From Palsa-744 sp963734815 (GTDB lineage Bacteria; Actinomycetota; Thermoleophilia; Solirubrobacterales; Solirubrobacteraceae), in contig CAVTIH010000002.1 of assembly GCA_963734815.1 (NCBI GenBank), forward strand, positions 434,001 to 498,000: 64,000 nt of DNA, written 5' to 3'. The notes beneath the pieces were generated by a model, which was not told the DNA's origin, ran no database searches, and was given only the letters and a program-made list of their open reading frames with translations. A program made the position numbers and the translations under genes. This document shows, piece by piece, positions 18,021 through 28,300 of this stretch (position 1 is the stretch's first letter; every line of letters begins with the position of its first letter).

Positions 18021-18248
18021 GTGGCGATCGTCAAGCATGCAATCAACGAGAACGATGTCGTCGCATTCATCGATGCGGTCGACAAGGTGGAAAGTGCCGG
18101 CAGGTGGCCCGCCGGAACGAGGGGCGCCGTCATCAGCGACTACGGCGACTTCAAGATGGTCGAGATCGCCAATGAGCAGGGCGAAACCCTGGATATGCCC
18201 GTGGTCTCGGAAGAGAAGCTGAAGCTGATCGCCAAGCACAGCGAGTAG
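18021..18248 (+). CDS. DUF4926-like small protein
   Basis: The product is 75 residues from GTG 18021, with GGAGG 4 nt upstream. The fold-type pattern (AGTRGAVISDYGD, then MVEI, then a Leu-rich C-terminal helix) resembles DUF4926, a small SH3-like beta protein. It is 12 nt downstream of the DUF6883-like gene, and the two probably form one unit. No catalytic motif is visible. Confidence 0.65.
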   Translation: MAIVKHAINENDVVAFIDAVDKVESAGRWPAGTRGAVISDYGDFKMVEIANEQGETLDMPVVSEEKLKLIAKHSE

Positions 18249-18269
18249 ACGCTCTATCCTCGCTGAACG

Positions 18270-20273
18270 ATGGCCTACTTCATAACCGGCGCCACCGGCT
18301 TCATCGGGCGCAACCTGATGGAAAGCCTGCTGGGCAACCGCAACGGCAAGATCCACGTCCTCGTCCGCGAGGGCTCCACCGCCCGCCTCGACGACCTGAT
18401 CGACCGCTGGTCGACCGCCACCGGCGAGCCCGCCGCCAAACGCGTGATCCCCGTGGCGGGTGACCTGCGCCACCCGCTGCTGGGCCTCGACGCGGAGCAG
18501 ATCACCGAGCTGCGGGGCAAGATCGACCACTTCGTGCACCTGGCGGCGATCTACGACATGACCGCCCCGGTGGAGCAGAACACGGCGGCGAACGTGGGCG
18601 GCACCACGCACGCGGTGGAGCTGGCGCGCTCGCTGGAGGTGAAATGCCTGCACCACGTCTCCTCGATTGCCGTCGCCGGCGCGTACAAGGGCACGTTCGG
18701 CGAGGAGATGTTCGACGAGGGCCAGAAGCTGCCCTCCCCGTATCACCGCACGAAGTGGGAGGCCGAGCGGATCGTGCGCGAGCAGCCGTTCGTGCCGTGG
18801 CGGGTGTACCGGCCGGCGATCGTCGTCGGCGACTCGCGCACCGGCGAGATGGACAAGGTGGACGGGCCGTACTACTTCTTCAAGGCGATCCAGCGCGCGC
18901 GGGGGCTGCTGCCGGAATGGCTGCCGCTCGTCGGCGTGGACCTCGGGCGCACCAACGTCGTGCCGGTCGACTGGGTGGCAGGCGCGATCGACCACCTGAT
19001 CCACCAGCCCGACCAGGACGGCAAGGCCTTCCACCTCACCGACCCGCGCGGGCAGCGCGTGGATGAGCTGGTCAACGAGCTGGCGACCGCCGCGCACGCC
19101 CCCCGCTTCGCCGTCAGCCTCGACAAGCGCATCACGCGCGTGGTGCCCAAGTGGCCGCTGACGCTGACGATGGCGCTGCCCCCGTGGCGCCAGCTACGCG
19201 GTCTGGCGCTGCGCGAGCTGGGGATCCCCGCGGAGGTGATCGAGCACATGGAGCTGGTGCCCCGTTTCGACAGTCGCTCCACGCAGCTGGCGCTCGCCGG
19301 CTCGGGCTTCGAGCATCCTCCCGAGCTGCGCACCTACGCGCAGCGGCTGTGGGACTACTGGGAGCGCGAGATGGACCCCAACCTCAGCAAAGACCGCACG
19401 CTGCAGGAGGCCGTGGAGGGCAAGCGCGTGCTGATCACCGGCGCCTCCTCGGGGATCGGCAGGGCCGCCGCCCTGCAGGTGGCGACGGCCGGCGGCATCC
19501 CGCTGCTGGTGGCGCGCAACGTCGAGAAGCTCGAGGAGCTGCGCGCGGAGATCGTCGCCGCGGGCGGCACCGCGTTTGTGTACGCCGCCGACATGTCGGA
19601 GATGGACTCCGTCGACGACCTCGTCGCGCGCGTGCTCACCGACCACCGCCACGTGGACATGGTGGTCAACAACGCTGGCCGCTCGATCCGCCGCTCGATC
19701 GCGCTCTCATACGACCGCTTTCACGACTTCGAACGCACGATGCAGCTCAACTACTTCGGCGCGATCCGCCTGATCGTCCGCCTGCTCCCCGACATGCGCG
19801 CGCGCGGCGCCGGCCACATCGTGAACATCTCCTCGATCGGCGTGCAAACCAACCCGCCGCGCTTCTCCGCGTACGTGGCCTCGAAGGCCGCCCTGGACGC
19901 CTTCACCCGCGTCGTGGCCTCCGAGACGATCGGCGACGGCGTGACGTTCACCACGATTCACATGCCGCTGGTGCGCACGCCGATGATCGCCCCGACGAAG
20001 ATGTACGACGCCTTCCCCGCGATCACCCCCGAGCAGGCCGCGGACATGATCTGCGAGGCGCTGCGCACCCACCCCAAGCACATGGGCACCCGCCTGGGCA
20101 CGGTGGGCGAGGTGCTGTACGCCCTCTCCCCCAAGGCCGTCGACCGCATCCTGCACCTCGCCTACCGCACCTTCCCCGACTCCGCCGCCTCGCGCGGTCA
20201 GGAGAACGTCGAGGAGCGCGCCAACTTCGAGCAGATCGCGATGGCGACGCTCACGCGCGGGGTGCACTGGTAG
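18270..20273 (+). CDS. Two-domain SDR fusion oxidoreductase (fatty acyl reductase-like plus classical SDR)
   Basis: The product is 667 residues. The N-terminal extended SDR has the nucleotide-binding motif GATGFIG (7-13) and catalytic Tyr158 and Lys162; it resembles acyl-CoA/thioester reductase and epimerase-type domains. The C-terminal classical SDR has TGASSGIG (390-397), catalytic Ser521/522, and Tyr535 with Lys539. This domain pair is known from actinobacterial AcrA1-type enzymes proposed to reduce long-chain acyl-CoA, so a lipid role is likely. The ATG at 18270 has TATCCT 9 nt before it and no Shine-Dalgarno. The 3' end overlaps the convergent regulator gene by 23 nt. Confidence 0.85.
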   Translation: MAYFITGATGFIGRNLMESLLGNRNGKIHVLVREGSTARLDDLIDRWSTATGEPAAKRVIPVAGDLRHPLLGLDAEQITELRGKIDHFVHLAAIYDMTAPVEQNTAANVGGTTHAVELARSLEVKCLHHVSSIAVAGAYKGTFGEEMFDEGQKLPSPYHRTKWEAERIVREQPFVPWRVYRPAIVVGDSRTGEMDKVDGPYYFFKAIQRARGLLPEWLPLVGVDLGRTNVVPVDWVAGAIDHLIHQPDQDGKAFHLTDPRGQRVDELVNELATAAHAPRFAVSLDKRITRVVPKWPLTLTMALPPWRQLRGLALRELGIPAEVIEHMELVPRFDSRSTQLALAGSGFEHPPELRTYAQRLWDYWEREMDPNLSKDRTLQEAVEGKRVLITGASSGIGRAAALQVATAGGIPLLVARNVEKLEELRAEIVAAGGTAFVYAADMSEMDSVDDLVARVLTDHRHVDMVVNNAGRSIRRSIALSYDRFHDFERTMQLNYFGAIRLIVRLLPDMRARGAGHIVNISSIGVQTNPPRFSAYVASKAALDAFTRVVASETIGDGVTFTTIHMPLVRTPMIAPTKMYDAFPAITPEQAADMICEALRTHPKHMGTRLGTVGEVLYALSPKAVDRILHLAYRTFPDSAASRGQENVEERANFEQIAMATLTRGVHW

Positions 20274-21297
20274 CCGCCGTTTGGCGGCGGATCGCGCGCT
20301 CGATCTCGTGGCCTTTGGCGGTCAGCCGCCAGACGTTGGGCTCGCCGCGGTGCGGGCCGGAGCAGCCGTTCTCGATCAGCCCGAGGTGCTCCAGGCGTGC
20401 CAGCAGCTTCGAGATCTGACCCGGGTCGCTGACACCCGCGGCGTCGGCTACCTGGCGGTTGCTCGGACCCGCGCCGCGGCCGCCGAGGTCCCCGATCGCC
20501 AGCAGCGTCTGCACCGTACGGTAGGTCAACCGTATCCGCAGGTCCCGCAGCGGGTCGCCCCCTTCGGGCGATGCACTCGGGCGACCCCGTGCCGGGCGGG
20601 CGGCTCGAACGGACGGCGTTGCGCTCTCGCGCGCGGCAACGGCCAAGCCCAGATAGGGCAGCACGATCATCCCCATCAGCGATCCCTCCAGCCCCGCGAC
20701 CGGCTCGCTTGCCGACAGCCGTGCGTGCAGTACCGCCAGCACCGCACCAACGACCCCCTCGGCCGTCACCCGCGTCGGCTTGGCGCTCCCACGAGCCTCC
20801 GCCCGCCCTGCATCGACGGCCCCCACCAACGCGGCCACCACCTCCCCGCGCCGAGCGAGCACCACCGGGCTCGCACCCAACGCGACCACCACACACAGCC
20901 CCCCGAGATCGGGTTCGTCTTCAAGGAACTCCAGCAACGCGACGAGCCCCACGCGCATCCGCTCACGCCAGCCCCGCGCCGCCTCGTACCCCGGCATCAC
21001 CCGCGCCCCCGCGCGCGTCACTCCCTGCTCGAACGCCGCCGCGAAGCAATCGTTGCGATCCTCGAACAGCTCGTAGAACGTACGTCGCGACACGCCCGAA
21101 CGGGCGACCACTTGGGCGACCGACACCCCCGCGATCCCCCGCTCCCGCGCCAAGCCCGCCATCGCCGCGATCATCCGACCCCGCTGGATGTCGGCGACGC
21201 CACTGCGCCCACCGACGCGGTCTACCGGCCCAGCACGTCGCGAGCCCGCCCGGGCCGGACCGGCGACACGTGCACGTGCGGGCACGGAGACCGCCAC
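20251..21297 (-). CDS. TetR-type regulator fused to MarR-like winged helix, last gene of operon 3
   Basis: The product is 348 residues from GTG 21297, chosen because GAGGAGG lies 8 nt upstream and the DUF11-type gene stops 2 nt before. A TetR HTH (about 40-95) contains SGVSRRTFYELF, followed by a helical effector domain. The C-terminal winged helix (about 255-335) contains SNRQVAD and DPGQISKLL. It is closely related to 6220-7251. The 3' end converges on the SDR gene. It may control its own operon through the leader or promoter, which is inference from gene order. The longer in-frame N-terminus (to 21405) reads through the basic tail region of the previous gene and is rejected. Confidence 0.85.
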   Translation of the reverse strand: MAVSVPARARVAGPARAGSRRAGPVDRVGGRSGVADIQRGRMIAAMAGLARERGIAGVSVAQVVARSGVSRRTFYELFEDRNDCFAAAFEQGVTRAGARVMPGYEAARGWRERMRVGLVALLEFLEDEPDLGGLCVVVALGASPVVLARRGEVVAALVGAVDAGRAEARGSAKPTRVTAEGVVGAVLAVLHARLSASEPVAGLEGSLMGMIVLPYLGLAVAARESATPSVRAARPARGRPSASPEGGDPLRDLRIRLTYRTVQTLLAIGDLGGRGAGPSNRQVADAAGVSDPGQISKLLARLEHLGLIENGCSGPHRGEPNVWRLTAKGHEIERAIRRQTAATSAPRA

Positions 21298-21299
21298 CT

Positions 21300-24200
21300 C
21301 TACTTCCTCCTCGCCCCGCGACCGCGTTTTGTCGCGTGCTTGTGCGGCGCCGCCCTGCGGTGCGTGGCCTTCTTGCGGTGCTTGGCCTTCTTGGTCTTTG
21401 GGCACCCGGTGACGGCGATCTTGGTCGTGGTGTGGATTTCAACGCCGTTCTGTCCCACGAATTCGGTCGGCATCGGCAGGCTTTTGGCCTTGCAGAGGTT
21501 CCCCAGCGCGGTCAGCGCCGAGTAGGGGCCCGCCGGCAAGTTCAGTTCGAAGCTGCCGACCGGCACGTCGGGGACCGTCTTGAACGTGCTGCTCGTGATC
21601 CCCGTTTTACTGATGAACGTCGTTCCGACGAGGTGGACGGTGACGCCATACCCCTGGAGCACGACGATCAGGCTTGGGAACGCTTCCCCACCATGGCTGA
21701 CGAAGTACGCCGGGCCCGTCAACGGCACCGGCAACACCGGCGTGGTCGCGGTCGCGTGGCCGATCACCGACGCCGCCGGACAGGCGGCCGGGTTGGCGTC
21801 GAACACCGACGCCAGACACGCTTTCTGCAATGTCGGCAGCCTGGACGGCAGCCCCTTGGGCAGTTCGACTTTGACCCGGCTGATGTTGGCGTCGTAAGGG
21901 CCGGCGGGATAGCTGAGCTTCACATTCAGGCTGGTCCCGTCCAGCCGCGTGGATTTCCCCGAGGTGGTTGCTGCGAGCTTTGGTTTGAACGCGAGTACCG
22001 CGCAGTTGGTGACCTGGTAGGGCACCGACAGCGCGCTGGAGGACCCTTCGGTGCTGGTCAGCGTCCCTGTGATCTTCAGCGGGTTGCAGTTGGTCGCGTT
22101 GAACGTGAACCCGGGCCGGTTGATGTTGACGTTTACGTGCCTGATCTGCAGCGGGATGCCGTCGATGATCGTCGGGATCTTGTATGGGCCTTCGTTGTCG
22201 GTCGTGATCGTCAGCGCGGCTGTTTCCTCGTTCACGTCGATCTTCGCGCGAACCACGACGTCGCCGAGATCGAAGGGACCGGCCTTCGCCGGGTTCACGA
22301 TCGAGAGCCCGAACGGGGCGCCCTTGTACGGGCCGGTTATGTACACCTTGCCGCCCTTCACCGTGTACGGGTCGCCGCCGAGACCGACCGAGACGATCGT
22401 TTCGCCGATTTCGCTTTCGGGCCCGCACGTGCCGGCGTTCGCCTGTTCTTCGCCGCAGAGCTTCACGGTGGAGAGCGTCCCCGACATTCCGAGCGGCATT
22501 TTCAGCTGGATGCTCTGCAGGCTCTGTTCGCCGTCTTCGCGGCTCATCGTCATCGTGAACGGCGTGAAACCGCCCGCCTGGATACTCGTCGTGCCGGCCG
22601 CCAGCGACGGGTTGAACGGCAGCGGGCTCGCGCACGGGCTCCCGTTCGGACCTGACGTCACATCGAATTCCGAGGAGGATTCCACAGCCGGGTTTTCCGA
22701 CCACGGCGTGAACGTCCCGACCGTCTTGTACGACCCGCACGCCGCGGGGGTTCCCAGCGGTGCGCGATCCCCACCGAAGAAGTGCAGTTCGACGTCTTCA
22801 AAGGGCTGCTCCGGCAGGAACTGGGCTTCGGGCTCGCCCGCGAACAGCGGGTCGTGCTCGAACAGCGGGTCGCCTTCGAAGTGCGCGGTCAACTGTCCCG
22901 TCACGGGGTTCTCCAGCACTTCACCGGCTGCCTTCGCGCGAACGCCCGACAGCGGGTCATACGCTTCGATGTACAACGCCACGAGCGAACCGAAGGGGTT
23001 GACGTCCTGCGTCGCCAGATACGCCGCGCCTTCCAACGGATTGGCAAGCAGCGGCGTCCTGATCGTCACCGTCGCCACCTTCGACGCTTCCGGACACACA
23101 CCCGCCGCGGCACTTTGCAGACCCGCCTGTTCCTGCGTACACGCAAGCAGGCCGTCCGCCCCGGACGGGTTCAGCACCACACCTTCCGGGAGCGTCACCG
23201 ACAGGCCCTTCACATCGGACTCCGCCAGGCCTTCGGGGTTCAGGCTCGTTTCCTGCGGGACGTGCTCATCGACCGTCAACCCCGTCGGCGTACTCCCAGC
23301 CTGCCCATCCGGTGTGACCCTCACGCTCGGGGTGAACGGCTCCTTGTTGCACCCGTCCATACCGACCGGCTGCCCAAGGTTGTCTTTGAAGGTGTATTCA
23401 AGCGGCGCGGTGAACGCGCCCTGCTGCACCCAGGAGTCCGCTTCCAATGTCGTGTGCAGCGGACCGACGCATGCTGTCGGCAGCGTCATCAGCGGCGGCG
23501 GCGGCGTGGACGCCTTTTCCGACGCGGCGCACGGCGGATCGCCTCCCAATGGAAGCAGGCAGTTCCAGCCTCGCACCGAGTCGTGACGCGGGTCGCCGGG
23601 GACACCCCAGAACGTGACCCGGCTGGAGACGAACCCGGCGATCTCCGTGATGTTCGGCACCGTCACCGTCACCCCGTAGTCGCTGCCCGTGCGCACCGAG
23701 GTATCGAGATACACCAGCGAGCCCAAGACGTCGAACCCGAACCGCGCCGGTTCCCCGACCGACGGCACCAATGCGAACAGCGGCACCGCCGCGGTCGCCA
23801 GCGTTCCAAGCGGAAGCCAGATGTTCACCGACGCGACCCCGACCACCGTGTTATCCGGGCAGGCGTTCTGACCTTCGGTCACTTCCTGCGTGAACTTCTG
23901 GAGTGTGCACTGCGGGAACGGGAGAGGGTTGCCGATCACCCCGGGAGGCAGCTTGAAGCGCAGGTCCTTCACGGCCGCGGGCGGGTACTTGGCTTTGAAC
24001 GACTGGTTCAGAGCGAGCACAGTGGTCAGCTGGAACGGGTGCGAGCCGGCCTGCGTATCGGGCAGACCATCGGCGCTTTCGGGCCGCATTTCGTATTGTT
24101 CCACGCCAAACCGCGTCGGCGCCGCATCCACGGTGATCGGCCGTGCGACCGATACGGTCGGTGCGCCACCGCCGGTGATGCTCGCTTCATTCACTTCACC

Positions 24201-24665
24201 CGATTCAGCGGTCGCGGCGACCTTCACCTTGATGTGGACCTCGACGTGACTGTAAGGCGTGGCGAGATATGTGGCCGCTGCTGCTTCCGGCAGCGTACAC
24301 GTGACCCGGCTCAACCCAACTTTGCAAAAGGTTTCGCCAAGGGTTGAGTACAGATCGCTCGCTACACCGGCGCCGAGCGTGACGCTCTGCGGCGTCAGCC
24401 CTGCCGGCAGCTTGTCGGTCAAGACGACCGCGGAGCTGTCCGCTCCCGCGTCGCCACGGTTTTCGGCCAGCGCCGTGACTTCACCTTCCCCACCCGGCGG
24501 CAGATTCAGCGGGTACGACCCAGCGCTGATACGCCACCACGGGGCGCACGAGCTACACGGCACTTCTTCGGCGGACGCAGAGCTCACGCCGGCGAGCGCC
24601 ACCAACAGCACGGCGACACACAGGGGCGCCACCACCCGAGCAATTAGCCGCGATCCCCTGGACAT
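21300..24665 (-). CDS. Giant secreted DUF11-type protein, operon 3
   Basis: The product is 1121 residues from ATG 24665, which overlaps the propeller stop as TGATG and has GGGAGGGG upstream. A signal peptide covers about 1-30. A DUF11-like domain follows (about 45-165) with PWWRISAG near the mature start. Four degenerate Cys modules span about 250-1080; examples show the pairs QCTLQKF..ACP, LCGEEQANAGTCG and CLASVF..CPAAS. A Lys/Arg/His-rich tail covers about 1090-1121. It is most similar to the truncated copy at 1-3153. It is followed 2 nt later by the regulator. Confidence 0.88.
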   Translation of the reverse strand: MSRGSRLIARVVAPLCVAVLLVALAGVSSASAEEVPCSSCAPWWRISAGSYPLNLPPGGEGEVTALAENRGDAGADSSAVVLTDKLPAGLTPQSVTLGAGVASDLYSTLGETFCKVGLSRVTCTLPEAAAATYLATPYSHVEVHIKVKVAATAESGEVNEASITGGGAPTVSVARPITVDAAPTRFGVEQYEMRPESADGLPDTQAGSHPFQLTTVLALNQSFKAKYPPAAVKDLRFKLPPGVIGNPLPFPQCTLQKFTQEVTEGQNACPDNTVVGVASVNIWLPLGTLATAAVPLFALVPSVGEPARFGFDVLGSLVYLDTSVRTGSDYGVTVTVPNITEIAGFVSSRVTFWGVPGDPRHDSVRGWNCLLPLGGDPPCAASEKASTPPPPLMTLPTACVGPLHTTLEADSWVQQGAFTAPLEYTFKDNLGQPVGMDGCNKEPFTPSVRVTPDGQAGSTPTGLTVDEHVPQETSLNPEGLAESDVKGLSVTLPEGVVLNPSGADGLLACTQEQAGLQSAAAGVCPEASKVATVTIRTPLLANPLEGAAYLATQDVNPFGSLVALYIEAYDPLSGVRAKAAGEVLENPVTGQLTAHFEGDPLFEHDPLFAGEPEAQFLPEQPFEDVELHFFGGDRAPLGTPAACGSYKTVGTFTPWSENPAVESSSEFDVTSGPNGSPCASPLPFNPSLAAGTTSIQAGGFTPFTMTMSREDGEQSLQSIQLKMPLGMSGTLSTVKLCGEEQANAGTCGPESEIGETIVSVGLGGDPYTVKGGKVYITGPYKGAPFGLSIVNPAKAGPFDLGDVVVRAKIDVNEETAALTITTDNEGPYKIPTIIDGIPLQIRHVNVNINRPGFTFNATNCNPLKITGTLTSTEGSSSALSVPYQVTNCAVLAFKPKLAATTSGKSTRLDGTSLNVKLSYPAGPYDANISRVKVELPKGLPSRLPTLQKACLASVFDANPAACPAASVIGHATATTPVLPVPLTGPAYFVSHGGEAFPSLIVVLQGYGVTVHLVGTTFISKTGITSSTFKTVPDVPVGSFELNLPAGPYSALTALGNLCKAKSLPMPTEFVGQNGVEIHTTTKIAVTGCPKTKKAKHRKKATHRRAAPHKHATKRGRGARRK

Positions 24666-27600
24666 CACTTCCCCTCCCTGTTGGAATGCCTGCTCGATGT
24701 CCCAACGCGGGACGCCTCGCCGTATCTCTTCTTGGCCCGCGTCTTGCACGCCGCCCGCTTACGCCTGGGCTTCCGAGCGCAAGCCTTCAGCGCCTGAGCG
24801 AGCTTCCGCGCCCGCGTCGAGGACCTCGGCGTCACGGTCGATCCCGGCGTCGAGGAGACGACGTTGCCCGCACCGGAGAACGTCTCGCTCGCCGGCGACC
24901 CGAAGACCGCGGGCTGCGGCGTCGGCCCCGCCTTGCACGCATCACCCGTCGTACACGAAGGCGGCGTCAACGCCGCCGCCGGCGCACACGGCGCCGCCGC
25001 GGTGCATTCGTGCGCGTCGTACACATCGAAGCTCGTGTCGTAGTCCTGGGGAACCAACCTGGAGAGCGTGAGGAAGAAGACGTCACCGCCCGTTTCACTC
25101 GCATCCATGAAAGCCGATTCTTCGGAGGAGCTCCCCGCCGAGATCAGCGCCACGCACCCTCCCAGCCCTTCGCTGAACACCACACTCGCGCTCTGGCCGT
25201 AGCTGGGCGGCTGACAGCCGCCCACGCCGCTGGGCTCATACTCGTAGACGTCCTCCTTGCCGTTCACGTCGGCCGGCACGAGCGCATCGCTGCTGTCGAA
25301 GAACAGCCGGCCGCTGCTCGACAGATAGCGCGGCTGATACACGGCGGTCGTGAGATCTTTCGGATTCCATCCGGGCACGTTGCCGGCAAGCCAGCGGTCT
25401 TTCCATATTTCCTGGAAGTCGATAAGTCGTTCGTGGAATTCAACACCGTTGAGCAGGCCCAGCGGCCGGGCGCCCGTCGGATTGCACGACGCGCAGATCA
25501 GATGGCCGGTGCCGCCGTCGTAGAGAAACACCTCCTCGTCGGGCACGCCGCTGTTCGCGTCGCGATTTTCATACCCCGTCAGGCTCCGTTCCGACATGAA
25601 CGCCACATAGCGGCCGTTCGGCGAAACTCGCGAAGTCATGTCGGCGAAATCGCCGATTCCGCTCGGAGACCAGCTCGGCAGATCTTCCGCCGAGAGAGCC
25701 GCGACGAACACCGGCGCCGCCCACGCTTTCCCCGCCGCTTCGTAGTGCTCCGCATAGAGGTTGTGCCCGCCCAGTTCGGCGCCGTGTTCGCCGCCGTCAC
25801 CAAGCACCCCACCTGCGACGAAGTAGACATAGGAGCCATCTTCGCCCGCTCCGAGAACGCCCTGCACACCCACATTCGGGCCTGGCGTGAGGTCTGTCGA
25901 GCTCCCCGCCAACGGCTCGCCCTCGCCGCTGGTCACTTCAAAGACCTTCAGGGCTCCTTCTTCGGTGAAGAACACCCGCGAGTCATCGCTGCTCGCGGTG
26001 GCGAAGCTCCCCGCGCCTACTTCGACGGTTTCCCCGCTTCCCATTTCGCGCAGGAAGGTCTTTCCTTCGCCAGCCAGGACGATCCGCGACCCGTCCTTGG
26101 AAATGGCCCCCCTGACACCCGCGAGCCCAAAGTTCGAGACATACTGCAACTGCCCTTCCTTCCAGGCGTAAAGCCCTCCATGGGTGCCCGAGGTCAAACC
26201 CACGCCGGAGGAGAGGAAGATCTCGTTGAGGTCGGCGTCGGCAGCGGAGAACTGGAATGCCGCCAGGCCTTCGCCGTCGCCGCCGAACTTGGTGCCGGGC
26301 GGCACGTTCGCGGAGGTCACCAGCGGCAGGTATTCGCCGTTCGCCTCGCGGAGATAGACCGTCTTTTCCGAGCCCGGCGCCAAGGACCCCAGCGGCGTGT
26401 CACCCTCCGGTTCCACAAGCCCGAGCGACAGGTCAGCCGAGAACAGCTTGTATTCGGTCGAATGCCCAACCGCGATTTCCGTCGCGCCTTCATTGTGAGC
26501 CGTGGCGATATCCGCCGTTTCCCAGCTCCCCGGCGCGCGGCGCACGGAGAAGACCTGCGTCGCTTCCGGCGAGCGGCTGCCCGCGGGATTGGCCACAAAC
26601 GGCGCCGTCGCACCAAACGTGAACGCGCCACCTCCTTCAGCCGCCTGGACGACACCCCCGCCACCCTGCGCGACGATACCCGCGCCCTGCTTGTTGGGCG
26701 GGCTGACCATTTCCCACACACGACCGTCGGGCTGAGTGAACCGGCTGCCCGCGGCTTGAGTGGTGAACTCCCGATCGGCGCCCCCGACTTCTCGCTGCAA
26801 CGCGTTGCTCACGACCACCCGGAAGTGATAGACCGTCCCCGGCCGCAAACCCTGCAAGCGAACGCCGAGCGCCACATCGCCGGTCTCCGAGCCCACGTCG
26901 CCTTCCGGCACCGGCAGACTCGCCCCATAGGACGCGGTCAAGCCATATTCGAAGCGATACGACGTGTCGCTGTCACCCGGGTTCACGCTGGCCTGAAGCG
27001 TCGCGGCATTCGACGAGACGCTCGCCGCCGACTCGTCGTCGATCGCCGGCCGCGCCGGCGCGACGAACGTTTCATCATCCCCAGGAGTACTTCCGTGCGA
27101 ATTGCCGGCGATCAATCGGTAGTGATAGCGGGCAAGCGGCGTCAGCCCGCTCACTTCGGCGTGAACCGCGACGAGACCCGAACCCGACCCCGGCGCCGGC
27201 ACGCAAGGAGCAGTTTTTTCATAAGGCAGCTCGGTGCCATATTCAAACTGGCAGCTGGTGACCGGTTCGCCATCGGGGTCGACGGTCCCCACGAACGTCG
27301 CGCTGCCTTCATGTTCCAAACCAGTCGGTTCTTCACCGGTACGGACATCCGGCAGCACCACCTGGTCGAAGATGGCCACCCGATCGGCGCCCGCATCCGC
27401 GACAAACGCGGTGTGGTTCGAGGCGTCGACCGCGTCCCCGCCGGTGCCAACCAGGTTCCCAAGGCCAAACTGCTCGACGGGAACACCGTTCTGCTGGAAG
27501 ACCCTGACTTCATCTCCGTTGGACACATATACATCGCTTGTCGACGGATCGATGGCGACCCCGGTCACCGCGTTGATTGCAGCTTCTTCTTCCGAATGAA

Positions 27601-28300
27601 AGGACTCGAGTTCGAGGATTCGCCCGAATGTGGAGCCACTGACCTCTTCGAGCCCTTCCCGCTCGGAGATGTACAGGTCATCTTTGGAATCCACCGTAAA
27701 TGCCTGGAAACCGCCGACACCGACGTGGACTGCGTTTTCCGAAAGAAAAGCGTTGACGACGGCGTCGCTGTATCTGTACACCTGCTGGTCGAGGACCCAA
27801 ACCACACCTGCCGAATCGACAGCGACTCCGTCGAGACCGGAAGCGAGAGGTGCTCCCCCTTCGCCGCTGGTGATCTGCCCCAGGTAGACGCCTTCGGCGC
27901 TGAACTTGTCGACCACACCGTGACCCCTGTCGACTACATACACATCGCCCGCCGAGGGATCGAGCGGCCCTTGGGAGTTATCGACGGCTATCTGAGTTGG
28001 GCCTTCGAACACCCCGGTCGGCGAGGTGCTGCCGTCGAACTGCCTGATATAAGCGCCCGCGGAGGTGAACTCCTCAACGCGATTGTCACCTGAGTCGACC
28101 ACGTACACGTCGTGCGTGGTGTCGTTCACCGCAACACCATCCGGGTCTTTGAACTGGCCGTTGCCCGTGCCTTCTTCGCCGAACGAGCTGCTGAATGTGT
28201 GCACTTCGCGGGCGAGTGCGGGCGCGCTGAGCACCGTCGACCCGCCCGCCAGCGCACATAGTGAAGCCACAACCGTCAAGGTCAGCCTGCGAGCACTCAT
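24665..28300 (-). CDS. Secreted NHL plus Fn3 plus beta-propeller protein, operon 3
   Basis: The product is 1211 residues. A signal peptide covers about 1-30. NHL repeats (about 35-310) have recurring GVAVD, DVYVVD and FSAEG stretches. Two Fn3-like domains follow (about 315-525), then the PD40-type propeller (about 530-1150) ending in the family's Cys-rich cap (DAHECTAAAPC) and a basic tail. GAAGGGGG lies upstream of ATG 28300. It is the first gene behind leader 3. It is probably secreted; the substrate or partner is unknown. Confidence 0.88.
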   Translation of the reverse strand: MSARRLTLTVVASLCALAGGSTVLSAPALAREVHTFSSSFGEEGTGNGQFKDPDGVAVNDTTHDVYVVDSGDNRVEEFTSAGAYIRQFDGSTSPTGVFEGPTQIAVDNSQGPLDPSAGDVYVVDRGHGVVDKFSAEGVYLGQITSGEGGAPLASGLDGVAVDSAGVVWVLDQQVYRYSDAVVNAFLSENAVHVGVGGFQAFTVDSKDDLYISEREGLEEVSGSTFGRILELESFHSEEEAAINAVTGVAIDPSTSDVYVSNGDEVRVFQQNGVPVEQFGLGNLVGTGGDAVDASNHTAFVADAGADRVAIFDQVVLPDVRTGEEPTGLEHEGSATFVGTVDPDGEPVTSCQFEYGTELPYEKTAPCVPAPGSGSGLVAVHAEVSGLTPLARYHYRLIAGNSHGSTPGDDETFVAPARPAIDDESAASVSSNAATLQASVNPGDSDTSYRFEYGLTASYGASLPVPEGDVGSETGDVALGVRLQGLRPGTVYHFRVVVSNALQREVGGADREFTTQAAGSRFTQPDGRVWEMVSPPNKQGAGIVAQGGGGVVQAAEGGGAFTFGATAPFVANPAGSRSPEATQVFSVRRAPGSWETADIATAHNEGATEIAVGHSTEYKLFSADLSLGLVEPEGDTPLGSLAPGSEKTVYLREANGEYLPLVTSANVPPGTKFGGDGEGLAAFQFSAADADLNEIFLSSGVGLTSGTHGGLYAWKEGQLQYVSNFGLAGVRGAISKDGSRIVLAGEGKTFLREMGSGETVEVGAGSFATASSDDSRVFFTEEGALKVFEVTSGEGEPLAGSSTDLTPGPNVGVQGVLGAGEDGSYVYFVAGGVLGDGGEHGAELGGHNLYAEHYEAAGKAWAAPVFVAALSAEDLPSWSPSGIGDFADMTSRVSPNGRYVAFMSERSLTGYENRDANSGVPDEEVFLYDGGTGHLICASCNPTGARPLGLLNGVEFHERLIDFQEIWKDRWLAGNVPGWNPKDLTTAVYQPRYLSSSGRLFFDSSDALVPADVNGKEDVYEYEPSGVGGCQPPSYGQSASVVFSEGLGGCVALISAGSSSEESAFMDASETGGDVFFLTLSRLVPQDYDTSFDVYDAHECTAAAPCAPAAALTPPSCTTGDACKAGPTPQPAVFGSPASETFSGAGNVVSSTPGSTVTPRSSTRARKLAQALKACARKPRRKRAACKTRAKKRYGEASRVGTSSRHSNREGK

